NCBI RefSeq assembly: GCF_001278845.1
Contig: NZ_CP012590.1
Location: 2,852,001 to 2,916,000, forward strand
Direction of reading: 5' to 3'
DNA length: 64,000 nucleotides
Origin: Actinomyces sp. oral taxon 414
GTDB lineage: Bacteria > Actinomycetota > Actinomycetes > Actinomycetales > Actinomycetaceae
A program made the translations under genes and the position numbers. Positions 32,742 through 42,613 of this stretch are shown here, piece after piece (positions within the stretch are counted from its first letter, which is position 1; each line of letters begins with the position of its first letter). A model generated the notes under the pieces. The model made no database searches, had not been told where the DNA came from, and saw only the letters and a program-made list of their open reading frames with translations.

Positions 32742-34139
32742 TCAGCCCTGGCAGCCGCAGCCGGACAGGGGGACGATGAGGTCGTTGTCCATGGCGGTGC
32801 GCGCGGACCACATGCCGCCCTCCGGGAATCCGTCGATGATGACGGAGTACGCCAGCAGCCGCCCGTCGGCGGTCACGATCGTGCCGGTCAACGAGACGGT
32901 CTGCTCCAGCGAACCGGTCTTGGCCCGGACCGTCCCGGCGGCGGAGGTGCCCACGTAGCGGTCGCCGAGCGTGCCGTCCAGGGCCCCGACCGGCAGGGCG
33001 GCCAGCAGGTCGCGCCCCACGGTGCCGCCGTCGGCCCCTGCCGCCCGCGCCATGATCTGGGCGAGCAGGCGCGCCGGCACCTTGTCCCCCCTCGCCAGGC
33101 CGCAGCTGTCGATCAGGGTCAGTCCGGTCACGTCGAAGCCGTCGGTCTGAAGCTGCTCGCGCACCGCCTGCGCCGCCCCCGTGAAACTGGCCTCGCGGCC
33201 GGTCGCGGCCGCCAGGACGCGGCCCTCGACCTCGGTCATGGTGTTGTCGGAGGCCTTGAGGGACACGGACAGGACGTCGGCCAGCGGCGCGGACTGGACG
33301 GAGGCGAGCCTGGTCGCGCCGGCGGGCGCCGCCGCCCGCGTCACCTCGCCGGTGACCGTGATGCCCGCGGCGCTCAGCGCCTGGGAGAAGGTCTGGGCGG
33401 CCTCCATGGCGGGGTCGGCGGGGTAGGCGCCGGTATTGCTATGGGCGGTCACATCGACCATGATCGGCTGGATCTGGGCGACCCACGCCTCATTGCCGGA
33501 TTCCCAGCCGGAGTTCCACGTCGGGCCGGTGAACAGGGTGTCGTCGAGGGTCACGCCGACCGAGGTCACGCCCTGCGCGGTCAGCTCCGCGGCGGCCGCC
33601 CGGGCGAGGTCGCCGAGCCCGGCGTGCCCGACGACGGCGCTGGGGTCGCCCGCGTCGGCGGCCAGGAGCACATCGCCCCCGCCGACGAGCGTGACCGTGC
33701 CCCCGGACAGGACGGCGCTGGTCTCCATGCGGTGATTCCCGCCCAGGGCGGACAGCGACGCCCAGGCGGTGAGGACCTTGTTGGAGGAGGCCGGGGTGAG
33801 CGGCGTGGAGGCCTGCTGGTCGACGAGCTCGGTCCCGGTGGCGACGTCGATGATTGATACGCCGGTGGTCGCCCCGGGGATGAGTGAGTCGCCGGCCAGG
33901 GTCCCGGCGTACCCGCTCAGGACCGCGGCCGACGGCGTCGGCGCGTCGGCGGCCAGGCCGGCGACCTGCGGGCCCGGCGCCTCGACGGGGCTCGGGGTGG
34001 GGAAGGGCTGGACGGCGTAACTCGGCTCCGCCGCACTGAGCGGTCCGGGGGCCAGGTCGAGGGCGTCCGCCAGCCCGTAGTAGGCGCCGCCGACGACGAG
34101 CGTCGCAGCGGTCAGGACGGCGATGGTGGCCTTGCGCAC
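32742..34139 (-). CDS. dacB: D-alanyl-D-alanine carboxypeptidase/endopeptidase (PBP4 family)
   Basis: 465 residues. It trims peptidoglycan stem peptides outside the membrane. An N-terminal signal or anchor (about 4-26, ATIAVLTAATLVVGGAYYG) is followed by a Pro-rich linker (~40-70). The penicillin-binding motifs are S118-x-x-K121 (TPASSNKVLTAW), SDN in KASDNTMTE, and KTG in RAKTGSLEQTV. The C-terminus ends GCGCQG. Start GTG 34139 has GGAGGAG close upstream. Neighbours are hpt (same strand) and ppa (divergent). Length agrees with PBP4/DacB. Confidence 0.93.
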   Translation of the reverse strand: MRKATIAVLTAATLVVGGAYYGLADALDLAPGPLSAAEPSYAVQPFPTPSPVEAPGPQVAGLAADAPTPSAAVLSGYAGTLAGDSLIPGATTGVSIIDVATGTELVDQQASTPLTPASSNKVLTAWASLSALGGNHRMETSAVLSGGTVTLVGGGDVLLAADAGDPSAVVGHAGLGDLARAAAAELTAQGVTSVGVTLDDTLFTGPTWNSGWESGNEAWVAQIQPIMVDVTAHSNTGAYPADPAMEAAQTFSQALSAAGITVTGEVTRAAAPAGATRLASVQSAPLADVLSVSLKASDNTMTEVEGRVLAAATGREASFTGAAQAVREQLQTDGFDVTGLTLIDSCGLARGDKVPARLLAQIMARAAGADGGTVGRDLLAALPVGALDGTLGDRYVGTSAAGTVRAKTGSLEQTVSLTGTIVTADGRLLAYSVIIDGFPEGGMWSARTAMDNDLIVPLSGCGCQG

Positions 34140-34318
34140 GGCTCCTCCGAAGATGAGAGGTCACGGGATTCGGCTTGGTGGGTTCGCCTCGATGGGCGCC
34201 ATTGTAGGCCACACTAGTGCCATCGGGGCCGTCCCCCCTTGAACGGCGCTGCCCCGGACCGCTCGAGCGGATCCGGGACGGCGGCCAGAACCGGCCATGG
34301 ACGACAGAAGGAGCCACC

Positions 34319-34819
34319 GTGGAGTTCGACGTCACGATTGAGATTCCCAAGGGCAACCGCAACAAGTACGAGGTGGACCACGAGTCGGGCCGGATCAAGC
34401 TCGACCGCATGCTGTTCACCTCCACCCGCTACCCCGATGACTACGGCTTCATCGACGGCACCCTGGGCGAGGACGGCGACCCGCTCGACGCGCTCGTGCT
34501 CCTGGAGGAGCCCACCTTCCCCGGCTGCCTCATCCGCTGCCGCGCCCTGGGAATGTTCCGCATGCGCGACGAGAAGGGCGGGGACGACAAGGTCCTGTGC
34601 GTGCCCAGCGCCGACCAGCGCGCTTCGTGGCGCACGGACATCGAGGACGTCAGTGAGTTCCACCGCCTGGAGATCCAGCACTTCTTCGAGGTCTACAAGG
34701 ACCTGGAGCCGGGCAAGAGCGTCGAGGGCGCGCACTGGGTGGGCCGCGAGGAGGCGGAGGACGAGATCCGCCGCTCCTACGAGCGCGAGGCCGAGCGCGT
34801 CGCCCGCGAGGGGCGCTGA
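34319..34819 (+). CDS. ppa: Inorganic pyrophosphatase
   Basis: 166 residues, the normal length of family I soluble pyrophosphatase. It hydrolyses PPi to drive biosynthesis. It shows the signature [10 protein letters not shown] with three metal-binding Asp, the N-terminal [16 protein letters not shown], and [12 protein letters not shown]. Start GTG 34319 has AGAAGGAG six bases upstream. Divergent from dacB; the 179-bp gap holds both promoters. Confidence 0.96.
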   Translation: MEFDVTIEIPKGNRNKYEVDHESGRIKLDRMLFTSTRYPDDYGFIDGTLGEDGDPLDALVLLEEPTFPGCLIRCRALGMFRMRDEKGGDDKVLCVPSADQRASWRTDIEDVSEFHRLEIQHFFEVYKDLEPGKSVEGAHWVGREEAEDEIRRSYEREAERVAREGR

Positions 34820-34957
34820 GGCGGTCCGACGGCGGTCTTCTGACAGCGGCCGGACCGGCGGGTAGCCGATGGTGCCGGGCGGGTAGCCGACGACGGGGCT
34901 GCGAGCCGACGACGTCGGGCGGGTAGCCGACGACGCCGGGCGGGCCGGTGCCATGAA

Positions 34958-34993
34958 AGCGGGTCCGGGTCCCCGTGGGGGCCCGGACCCGCT
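34958..34993. terminator. Bidirectional GC-rich hairpin terminator
   Basis: AGCGGGTCCGGGTCCCC pairs with GGGGCCCGGACCCGCT (one bulge) between the convergent ppa and NlpC/P60 genes. Short GGGTAGCCGACGACG direct repeats precede it (34860-34940). Confidence 0.8.
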
Positions 34994-35011
34994 GCCGCGT
35001 CGCGGGGGCGC

Positions 35012-36814
35012 TCAGGGGCGCATGGCGTAGGGCATGGCCCCGTAGTAGCGCATCGAAGTGACCCGGACGGTCATGCCGAAGGTCGGCGCCTCGATCATCT
35101 GGTCGTCGCCCAGGTACATGGCCACGTGGTAGATGCCCGACTGCGTCCCGTCCTCGGACCAGAACACGAGGTCACCCGGCTGCACGTCCGACAACGGCAC
35201 CAGCAGTCCCTCGCCGTACTGGACGCGCGAGGAGTGGGTGAGGTAGATGCCCGCGGGGTAGTAGGACAGCATCGTCAGACCGGAGCAGTCGACGCCGTCG
35301 TAGGACTCGCCCGCCCAGACGTAGGGCACCCCCAGGTAGGAGTAGGCGGTGTTGATGGCGGTATCGGCCCCCGCCCCGTACACGTGCTCGGGCTCCGGCG
35401 AGGGCTCCGGCGAGGGCTCGGGCTCCTCGGCAGCGGGCGGCTCCTCGGCAGCGGGCGGCTCCTCGGCGGCGGGCGGCTCCTCGGGCTCTTCGGCGGCGGG
35501 CGGCTCCTCGGGCTCCGGCTCGGGCTCTTCGGCGGCGGGCGGCTCCTCAGGCTCTTCGGCGGCGGGCGGCTCGGCCTCGGGAGTCGGCTCCGGGGTCGGT
35601 TCGGGTTCCGGCGTGGGCGTCGGTGAGGGCTCGGGCTCCGGGGCCGGCGCAGGCGTCGGCGACGGCTCGGGCGTGGGCGTCGGAGACGGCGTGGGCGTGG
35701 GAGAAGGCGTCGGCGAGGGTGTGGGCGTCGGAGACGGCTCGGGCTCCGGCGCAGGCGCAGGCTGCGGCGTGGGCGAGGGCGCAGGCTCCGGCGAAGGCTC
35801 GGGCTCCGGCGAAGGCTCCGGCGAGGGCTCGGGCTCCGGAGCCGGAGACGGCGCGGGTGCCGCCGTCGGCGTCGGCTGCGACTCGGGCGTGGACTCGGGC
35901 GTCGGCGTCGGCTGCGCGGCGGTGGAGGGCTCAGCCGGCGTCGTCGGCTGCGCGGTGGGCCGCTGATCGGCCGCCTGCGAACCGGCCGAGGACCGGGCGG
36001 CAGCCGCCTGCTGCTGGATGGCCTCCCTGGCCGCGGCCTCCTCGCGGGCCCTGCGATCGGCCTCGAGCTGATCCTGGTACTGCGTCTCGAGCTCGACAGT
36101 GGTGTTGCGCTGCCGGGCGAGCTGGGAGATGAGGTCGACGCGCCGGTCCTCGGCCTCAGTGACCGCCTTCACCGCGTTCTGCGCGGCGGTCTCCGCGTTG
36201 GTCTTGGTCTTCTCGGCCTCGGCGGAGGCGGTCTTCTTCTCGACGACCTTGTCGTTGGCGATCTCCTGCATGGTGTCGGCGACGGCCTGCAGGGCCTCAA
36301 CGTTCTGGACCTCGACGATGGAGCTCTCCCCCGCCCGGGTCAGGACGAGTCGGGCGTCGGTGAGATCGGCGAGCGACTCGCTCGTCAGGAACGGGGTGAG
36401 GAAGTCGAGCGGGTTGCCGGACTCCTGATAGGTCGCCACGACGACGGAGCCGAGCCCGCTGCGGGCGGTCTCGGTCGCGGCGGCGGCGTCGACCGCGTTC
36501 TGCTCCGCAGTCTTCGCCTCGGTGGTGGCGGTGTCGAGCTCGTCAAGGGCCTGGAGGTAGTCCTCGTTGGCCGACTGGGCGGAGATCTGGGCGGCGTCGC
36601 GGTCCGCGCTGAGCTGGGAGATCTGGACCTCGAGGTCGGCTATGGAGCTGGAGGTCGTCTGCTCCTGGTCCTTGGACTTGTCGATGTCGTCCTGGGTCAC
36701 CTGGTCCGCCGTGGCGATCGGGACCAGGAGGCTCGCGGTCATCGTCAGGGCCGCGACGGTCAGGGAGGTGTGGGTGATACGGCGGCGCCACCGCGCTGTC
36801 AGTGTCCGGCTCAC
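35012..36814 (-). CDS. Secreted NlpC/P60 peptidoglycan endopeptidase with coiled coil and Pro-rich linker (RipA-like)
   Basis: 600 residues. A signal peptide (about 1-36, [20 protein letters not shown]) leads into ~230 residues of coiled coil (about 40-270), as in RipA/PcsB-type hydrolases controlled by FtsEX. A very long Pro/Glu/Ala/Thr repeat linker (about 285-475) follows. The C-terminal NlpC/P60 domain (~480-600) has catalytic Cys in [14 protein letters not shown] and His in [12 protein letters not shown]. It probably splits daughter-cell walls. Start GTG 36814; the adjacent ATG is out of frame. The linker DNA is highly repetitive and likely varies in length between strains. Confidence 0.92.
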   Translation of the reverse strand: MSRTLTARWRRRITHTSLTVAALTMTASLLVPIATADQVTQDDIDKSKDQEQTTSSSIADLEVQISQLSADRDAAQISAQSANEDYLQALDELDTATTEAKTAEQNAVDAAAATETARSGLGSVVVATYQESGNPLDFLTPFLTSESLADLTDARLVLTRAGESSIVEVQNVEALQAVADTMQEIANDKVVEKKTASAEAEKTKTNAETAAQNAVKAVTEAEDRRVDLISQLARQRNTTVELETQYQDQLEADRRAREEAAAREAIQQQAAAARSSAGSQAADQRPTAQPTTPAEPSTAAQPTPTPESTPESQPTPTAAPAPSPAPEPEPSPEPSPEPEPSPEPAPSPTPQPAPAPEPEPSPTPTPSPTPSPTPTPSPTPTPEPSPTPAPAPEPEPSPTPTPEPEPTPEPTPEAEPPAAEEPEEPPAAEEPEPEPEEPPAAEEPEEPPAAEEPPAAEEPPAAEEPEPSPEPSPEPEHVYGAGADTAINTAYSYLGVPYVWAGESYDGVDCSGLTMLSYYPAGIYLTHSSRVQYGEGLLVPLSDVQPGDLVFWSEDGTQSGIYHVAMYLGDDQMIEAPTFGMTVRVTSMRYYGAMPYAMRP

Positions 36815-37200
36815 ATCGTCTCCATCGTTGTCCGGCGCGCCCTCCGAACGGACACGCCTTCACCTAGGACAACATTAGCCACATTCGCCGCCCAACAAAA
36901 CATCTACAACAGTTTTCACAGGGACCACAGCCGACCCGATGGTGCGTCGACCGCGCTTTCGCCGCACCAGTCCGCCGATCTCGCCGACTTGTGAGTCCTC
37001 TCACGACACCCGTGTCATTCCCGACTCTCGACTCCCGGCCGTCCCGATCGCCCCGACCGCCCCAGATGTCCCGGCCGCGTCGCGCCGCCCCGACCGCCCC
37101 GACCGTCCCGAACGCGTCGCGCCGTCGCATCCCGCTCCCCGGACGGCGGCCGCCCGCCATACTGTGACCGCCAAGAACCCGCGACCGCCCAGGAGCACCC
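36815..37200. other. Intergenic region between NlpC/P60 and metY genes
   Basis: 386 bp between divergent genes, holding both promoters. The AT-richer stretch 36865-36930 is on the NlpC side; on the minus strand TTTTGT and TAATGT, 17 bp apart, are a weak promoter candidate. The remainder is simple CCCGACCGCCCC-type sequence. No riboswitch was recognised. Confidence 0.35.
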
Positions 37201-38553
37201 ATGACCCAGCCCAGCGCACCGGCCCCGACCCCCGCCGCCCCCGACGGGTGGCGCTTCGAGACCAAGCAGGTCCAGGCCGGCCACACCCCCGACTCCGACA
37301 CCGGCTCGCGCGCGATCCCCATCTACCAGACCACCTCCTTCGTCTTCCCCAGCGCCGCCGAGGCCGCCGACCGCTTCGCGCTCAACTCGCTTGGGCCGAT
37401 CTACACGCGCCTGGACAACCCCACCAACCAGATCGTCGCCTCCCGCATCGCCGCCCTGGAGGGCGGAGTGGGCGCCCACTTCGTCGCCTCGGGCTCGGCC
37501 GCCGAGGCCCTGACCCTCCTCACCCTGGGCGGGCAGGGCTCGAGCGTCGTCGCCTCGCCGTCGCTGTACGGCGGCACCACCAATCTGCTCACCCACACCC
37601 TGCCGCGCCTGGGCATGACCGCGCGCTTCGTCGCCGACCCGGCCGACCCTGGCGCCTGGGCGGCCCTGGCCGACGAGACCACCATCGCCTTCTACGGCGA
37701 GTCCATCCCCAACCCCAAGGGCGACATCCTCGACATCGAGCCGATCGCGGCGGCCGCCCACGCCGTCGGCGTCCCCCTGGTGGTGGACAACACCATCGCC
37801 TCGCCCTACCTGACCCGGCCCATCGAGTGGGGCGCGGACATCGTCGTGGAGTCGGCCACCAAGTTCCTGGGCGGGCACGGGTCCTGCGTGGCCGGGGTGG
37901 TCGTGGACTCGGGCAACTTCGACTACGCCGCCGACCCCGAGCGCTTCCCCGGGTTCAATACCCCCACCGAGTCCTACAACGGGCTGGTCTACGCCCGCGA
38001 CCTGGGGGTCGGCGGGACGCTGGGGGCGAATATGGCCTTCATCCTCAAGGCGCACACCGAGGGCCAGCGCGACCTCGGCTTCGCCGCCAGCCCCTTCAAC
38101 GCCTTCCTCGTCGCCCAGGGCATCGAGACCCTCTCGCTGCGCATGGAGCGGCACGTGGACAACGCCCTGGCGGTGGCCCGGTGGCTGACCGAACGCCCGG
38201 AGGTCGCCTCGGTGCGCTACTCCGGCCTGCCCGACTCCCCCTACTACGAGCTGCACCGCAAGTACTGCCCGCGCGGGGCCGGCGCCGTGCTCACCTTCGA
38301 ACTGGCGGGCGGCCGGGTGGCCGGGGCCGCCTTCATCGACGCCCTGACCCTGTTCTCCAACCTCGCCAATATCGGCGACGTCCGCTCCCTGGCGATCCAC
38401 CCGGCCACCACGACCCACTCCCAGCTCGACGACGCCGCCCTGGAGAAGGCCGGGGTCACGCCCGGCACGGTGCGCCTGAGCGTGGGCATCGAGCACATCG
38501 ACGACATCCTGGCCGATCTCGAGCGGGGCCTGGCGGCGGTGGCCAGGGCCTGA
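37201..38553 (+). CDS. metY: O-acetylhomoserine sulfhydrylase (PLP-dependent)
   Basis: 450 residues. It converts O-acetylhomoserine plus sulfide to homocysteine. Cys/Met-metabolism PLP fold: YQTTSFVFPSAAEAADRFAL, IYTRLDNPTNQIVASRIAALE, VVDNTIASPYLTRP and the PLP lysine K221 in ESATKFLGGHGS. FNTPTESYNGL supports MetY over MetB/MetC. ATG 37201 is preceded by AGGAGC. metX follows 119 bp later, so both steps of direct sulfhydrylation are encoded together. Length is normal. Confidence 0.94.
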   Translation: MTQPSAPAPTPAAPDGWRFETKQVQAGHTPDSDTGSRAIPIYQTTSFVFPSAAEAADRFALNSLGPIYTRLDNPTNQIVASRIAALEGGVGAHFVASGSAAEALTLLTLGGQGSSVVASPSLYGGTTNLLTHTLPRLGMTARFVADPADPGAWAALADETTIAFYGESIPNPKGDILDIEPIAAAAHAVGVPLVVDNTIASPYLTRPIEWGADIVVESATKFLGGHGSCVAGVVVDSGNFDYAADPERFPGFNTPTESYNGLVYARDLGVGGTLGANMAFILKAHTEGQRDLGFAASPFNAFLVAQGIETLSLRMERHVDNALAVARWLTERPEVASVRYSGLPDSPYYELHRKYCPRGAGAVLTFELAGGRVAGAAFIDALTLFSNLANIGDVRSLAIHPATTTHSQLDDAALEKAGVTPGTVRLSVGIEHIDDILADLERGLAAVARA

Positions 38554-38672
38554 GTGGCCTGGGGCCTGAGGGCGCCGCGGCGCCGGCTGAACCCGCCCCG
38601 CGGGCGGGCCCGGAGCGGGCGCCGCGCGGCGCGCTTTCGCCCTGTCGCCCGGGCGCGGGCCACAATGCTCCC

Positions 38673-39851
38673 ATGAGTGTGTCGCAGCCCCCGGCCCCCG
38701 GCGTCGGCTCCGCCTCGGCCAAGCTCGTTGACCGCCACGCCGGCTCCCCCACCGGCGCCTGGCGGCCCGGAGACGACCCCGGACGGCGCCGCTTCCTGGA
38801 GATCGGCGACATGCCGCTGGAGTCCGGGGAGGTCCTGCCGGGCACCGTCCTGGCCTTCGAGACCTGGGGCGAGCTCGCCCCGCGGCGCGACAACGCCGTC
38901 CTGGTCCTGCACGCCCTGACCGGCGACTCCCACGTCACCGGCGAGGCGGGCCCCGGCCACCCCACGCCGGGCTGGTGGGGCACGCTGGTGGGACCCGGGC
39001 GCGCCATTGACACCGAGCACCACTTCGTCGTCGCCGCCAATATCCTCGGCGGCTGCCAGGGCTCGACCGGCCCCTCCTCCACCGCCCCCGACGGGCGCCC
39101 CTGGGGGTCGCGCTTCCCGTGGCTGACCACCCGCGACCAGGTGGAGGCCGAGACCCGCCTGGCCGACGCCCTGGGCATTGAGGCCTTCCACCTGGTCATC
39201 GGCGCCTCCCTGGGCGGGCACCGCGCCGTCGAGTGGGCGGCCGGGCACCCCGGGCGGGTGCGCAATCTGGCGCTCGTGGCCACCGGCGCCTCGACCACCG
39301 CCGACCAGCTGGCCTGGTGCCACCTCCAGGAGCTGGCCATTGTGGCCGACCCCTACTTCTTCGACGGCGACTACTACTCCCACGCCGTCGGCCCCGTGCG
39401 CGGCCTGGCGCTGGCCCGGGCGCTGGCGCACACGACCTACCGGTCCGCCGCCGAGCTCGACGCCCGTTTCGGGCGGGCCCACCAGGGCGAGGAGGACCCC
39501 GCCGTCGGTGGGCGCTACCAGGTCGAGTCCTACCTCGACCACCACGCCGGCAAGCTGCTGGCCCGCTTCGACGCCAACACCTACCTCATCGTCACCCACT
39601 CCATGATGGTGCACGACGTCGGCGCCGGACGCGGGGGCACCGAGGCGGCGCTGGGCGCCATCACGGCCCGCACCCTCGTGGTCGACGTCGACTCCGACCG
39701 CCTGTTCCTGCCCGGGCAGGCCGAGCAGCTCGCCCGGTGCATCCCCGGCGCCCGCCGCGAAACGGTCGCCTCCCTGCACGGCCACGACGGCTTCCTCATC
39801 GAGGCCGACCAGATGGACGCGATCCTGCGCGGCTTCCTCGCCGGGGCCTGA
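38673..39851 (+). CDS. metX: Homoserine O-acetyltransferase
   Basis: 392 residues. It acetylates homoserine for the methionine pathway. Alpha/beta hydrolase fold with nucleophile S179 in IGASLGGH, a catalytic Asp in VVDVDSDRLFLP and H371 in LHGHDGF. Family motifs LVLHALTGDSHV, NILGGCQGSTGP and TTRDQVEAE are present. Start ATG 38673. Directly after metY. Length is normal. Confidence 0.95.
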   Translation: MSVSQPPAPGVGSASAKLVDRHAGSPTGAWRPGDDPGRRRFLEIGDMPLESGEVLPGTVLAFETWGELAPRRDNAVLVLHALTGDSHVTGEAGPGHPTPGWWGTLVGPGRAIDTEHHFVVAANILGGCQGSTGPSSTAPDGRPWGSRFPWLTTRDQVEAETRLADALGIEAFHLVIGASLGGHRAVEWAAGHPGRVRNLALVATGASTTADQLAWCHLQELAIVADPYFFDGDYYSHAVGPVRGLALARALAHTTYRSAAELDARFGRAHQGEEDPAVGGRYQVESYLDHHAGKLLARFDANTYLIVTHSMMVHDVGAGRGGTEAALGAITARTLVVDVDSDRLFLPGQAEQLARCIPGARRETVASLHGHDGFLIEADQMDAILRGFLAGA

Positions 39852-39982
39852 GGGGTCCGGCGCGGGATCGCTCGTGGCCGGCGGCGGGAGCCGAGCCCCG
39901 CCACCGGTCGGAGCATCGGCCGGGGCGGCGCCCCGGTCGACCGGCGCCCAGTGCGCACCGGTGCGCAATCCCACACCGACAG

Positions 39983-40048
39983 CAGTTTCCGCCGGTCTCG
40001 CGTGACTTTTCCGCCGGTTTCGCGTGCTGTTTCCGCCGGTCTCGGCGA
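39983..40048. repeat. 22-bp tandem repeat, family T, copy 2
   Basis: Three units of TTTCCGCCGGTYTCG-type sequence, nearly identical to 32661-32726. It lies in the 266-bp gap between metX and the lipid aminoacylase, which has no other feature. Confidence 0.75.
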
Positions 40049-40117
40049 TAAGGGGGAGGAGGAGGGGGGCGGTTTTCCTTCGCTGGAGGGAGGCTTTCGG
40101 GCCCGACTGGGTCCACG

Positions 40118-42613
40118 ATGGTCCCCGTGCCTTCACACTCCGACCTCGACGCCCCCGTCGCTCATCGCATACGCCCGCGCCTGGTCGCCGCCGCCCGGAC
40201 CGGGCGGGCCTGGATCCGCAGCGGACGGGTCTGCGCCGTCCTCGCCGCGCTGCTCCTCATCGCGTTCCTGGCTCAGAACCGGGGTCTGAGGCCCCCCGGT
40301 CACCGCGCGCGCGTCGACTGGCTGGCGGCGGACCCGCACCACCCCGAGCACCTGTGGACCCTGGTGACGGCCTGGATGAGCTCGCCCCGCACCCCCCTGG
40401 TCGGGCTCCTGCTGCTGCTGACCCTGGGTATCGCCATGGAGCGCCGCCTGGGATCCCGGCGGTTCCTCGTCACCGCCTTCCCCTCCCACATCTGCGGCGT
40501 CGGCCTGGCCCTGGTGTGCCACCCGATCATCGCCCCGATGTGGCCCACCTGGGGCCAGCAGTTGCTCTCGCGCTCGGTGGCCGGTGTCAGCCTGCTCCTC
40601 CTGGGCCCGTTCATGGTGGTGGCCGGGACCATGAACGCGATGTGGAGGCGGCGCATCCACTGGCTCACCCTCCTCACCGCGATCCTCATCGTCGGCGTCA
40701 CCGGCAAGCCCACGACCATCGCCTGGCTCGGCGCCGTCAGCGCCGGCATTGTCCTCGCCGGCCCCCTGGCCCGACCGCTCGCCCCCAACACCAGGAGAAT
40801 CCCCGCGACCCCGCACTCCGAGCGCAATATGGTGGCCCTCATCGTCTGCGCCTGGGCCGGGGTCCTCATCCTCACGGTCCTGTCCAGAGAACCCTTCGGC
40901 CCCCTGTCGGACGCCCGGACGGGAATCCTGCCCACCTCGTTCGGCGTCCACCATAACCTGGGCGGCACCCTCCTGATCCTCATGCCGTTGTTCCTCCAGC
41001 TCACGCTCGCCGACGGTCTGCGCCGCGGACGGCGCGCCGCCGCCGTGGGGACGATCGCCCTCCAGGGCTTCCTGGCCCTGTGCTCCGTGCTGTCGGCCGC
41101 GGCGATCGGGCTGGAGACGGAGCAGGTGTCCCACCCCATCTCCCCGTCCTGGCTCGCCTCCAAGCACCTGATTTTGCCCCTGACCCTCAATATCGCTGTC
41201 ATCCTCCTGGTGGTGTGGAACCACGACCACCTGAGACTGCACACCCGCCCGGGAGTCATCCGGACCGCGGTCGGCTTCTGGGTGGTGAGCGTGATCGCCC
41301 TCGGGGCGCTCAGCGTCGTCCTGGGCGGCGCGGCGACGCAGCAATTCACCCCCACCGCCTCCCTGCCCGACCTGGCCATCGACTACGTCATTAATCTGCT
41401 GCCCGCCTCCGCCGTCGGCTTCCTCGTCCCGGTCCTGACTCCCGTCGGGCCGCTGGCCCGCGTGGCCGCCGTCTGGTGCCCCGCCGCCGCCTGGGCCTCG
41501 GCGATCGTCTGCACGTGGGCGGCGCTGTACAAGCCCGCCGTCACGACGTCGGGCAGCCGGGAGGACCTGAAAACGCTCGTGCGCACGCACGGGGCCGGCA
41601 CCCTAGGGTGGATGCTCACCTGGCCCGGCAACGAGGCCTGGACGAGCCCGGACGGGGAGTCGGGCTTCGCCTTCCGCGCCGGCTCCGGCGTGGCCCTGAC
41701 CCTGAGCGACCCCGCCGCGGACCCCGGGCGGATCCCCCAGACGGTGGAGGCCTTCGCGCGCTACGCCCACCAGGTGGGGATGGTGCCCGCCCTCTACTCC
41801 GTCCACGAGTCGACGATGCTCGCCGCGCGCAAACTCGGGTGGACGGTCCTCCAGGTCGCGCAGGAGGCCGTCATCGACCTGCCGGACCTGGCTTTCCGGG
41901 GCAAGGCCTTCCAGGACGTGCGCACCGCCCTCAACCACGCCGGCCGGGAGGGCATTACCGCGGTGTGGACCAGCTGGGAGGAGGCGCCCGACGGCCAGCG
42001 CGACCAGATCCGGGCGATCTCGCAGAGCTGGGCGCGGGACAAGGCGCTGCCGGAGATGGGCTTCACCCTCGGGGGCCTGACCGAGATCGACGACGACGAG
42101 ACCCGCCTCCTGCTGGCGGTCGACGCCGAGGGCACCGTCCAGGCCGTCACCTCCTGGATGCCGGTCTACCGGGACGGGCGGGTCGTCGGACTGACCCTGG
42201 ACGTGATGCGCCGCCGCGAGGGCGGGTGGCGCCCCGCCATCGAGTTCCTCATCGCCCGCGCCGCCCAGGACGCCCAGGCGCGCGGGCTGGAGATGCTGTC
42301 GCTGTCGGGGGCGCCCTTGGCGCGCTCGGGCCCCTCCGGGGACCTCAACGGCGACGGGACCGACGACGTCGGCGCCGCCCGCTTCGACCCCATGCTCGAC
42401 CTGCTGGCCCAGATGCTGGAGCCGGCCTACGGCTTCGCCTCCCTGCACTCCTTCAAGCGCAAGTTCTGCCCGCGCACCGTGCCCATGTTCCTGGCGGTGC
42501 CCGACGTCGTCCACCTGCCGGCCGTCGGGGTGGCCATCGCCCGCGCCTACGTGCCCAAGCTGACGGCGGCGCAGGCCGCCCGCTTCGCCCAGGTGGTGGC
42601 CGCCCGTGGTTGA
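40118..42613 (+). CDS. MprF/LysX-like aminoacyl-phosphatidylglycerol synthase (multi-TM plus DUF2156)
   Basis: 831 residues. The N-terminal ~480 residues hold about ten hydrophobic membrane segments (flippase-like part). The C-terminal ~330 form the DUF2156 acyltransferase: HGAGTLGWMLTWPGNEAW, YSVHESTMLAARKLGW, DLPDLAFRGKAFQDVRTALN and a C-terminal YGFASLHSFKRKFCPR that is nearly invariant in MprF and LysX. The enzyme transfers an amino acid from aminoacyl-tRNA to phosphatidylglycerol and lowers surface charge, giving resistance to cationic peptides. Unlike mycobacterial LysX there is no fused LysRS. Start ATG 40118 has a weak ribosome site; GTG 40126 is out of frame. Its stop overlaps the esterase gene by 8 bp. 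Confidence 0.85.
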   Translation: MVPVPSHSDLDAPVAHRIRPRLVAAARTGRAWIRSGRVCAVLAALLLIAFLAQNRGLRPPGHRARVDWLAADPHHPEHLWTLVTAWMSSPRTPLVGLLLLLTLGIAMERRLGSRRFLVTAFPSHICGVGLALVCHPIIAPMWPTWGQQLLSRSVAGVSLLLLGPFMVVAGTMNAMWRRRIHWLTLLTAILIVGVTGKPTTIAWLGAVSAGIVLAGPLARPLAPNTRRIPATPHSERNMVALIVCAWAGVLILTVLSREPFGPLSDARTGILPTSFGVHHNLGGTLLILMPLFLQLTLADGLRRGRRAAAVGTIALQGFLALCSVLSAAAIGLETEQVSHPISPSWLASKHLILPLTLNIAVILLVVWNHDHLRLHTRPGVIRTAVGFWVVSVIALGALSVVLGGAATQQFTPTASLPDLAIDYVINLLPASAVGFLVPVLTPVGPLARVAAVWCPAAAWASAIVCTWAALYKPAVTTSGSREDLKTLVRTHGAGTLGWMLTWPGNEAWTSPDGESGFAFRAGSGVALTLSDPAADPGRIPQTVEAFARYAHQVGMVPALYSVHESTMLAARKLGWTVLQVAQEAVIDLPDLAFRGKAFQDVRTALNHAGREGITAVWTSWEEAPDGQRDQIRAISQSWARDKALPEMGFTLGGLTEIDDDETRLLLAVDAEGTVQAVTSWMPVYRDGRVVGLTLDVMRRREGGWRPAIEFLIARAAQDAQARGLEMLSLSGAPLARSGPSGDLNGDGTDDVGAARFDPMLDLLAQMLEPAYGFASLHSFKRKFCPRTVPMFLAVPDVVHLPAVGVAIARAYVPKLTAAQAARFAQVVAARG

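Noticed and set aside
36815..37200. c-di-AMP (ydaO) riboswitch upstream of the NlpC/P60 gene
   Set aside because: Expected from family habit, but I could not find its conserved blocks in this gap.
37201..38553. MetB/MetC (cystathionine enzymes) instead of MetY
   Set aside because: Length of 450 residues, the FNTPTESYNGL segment and adjacent metX favour O-acetylhomoserine sulfhydrylase.
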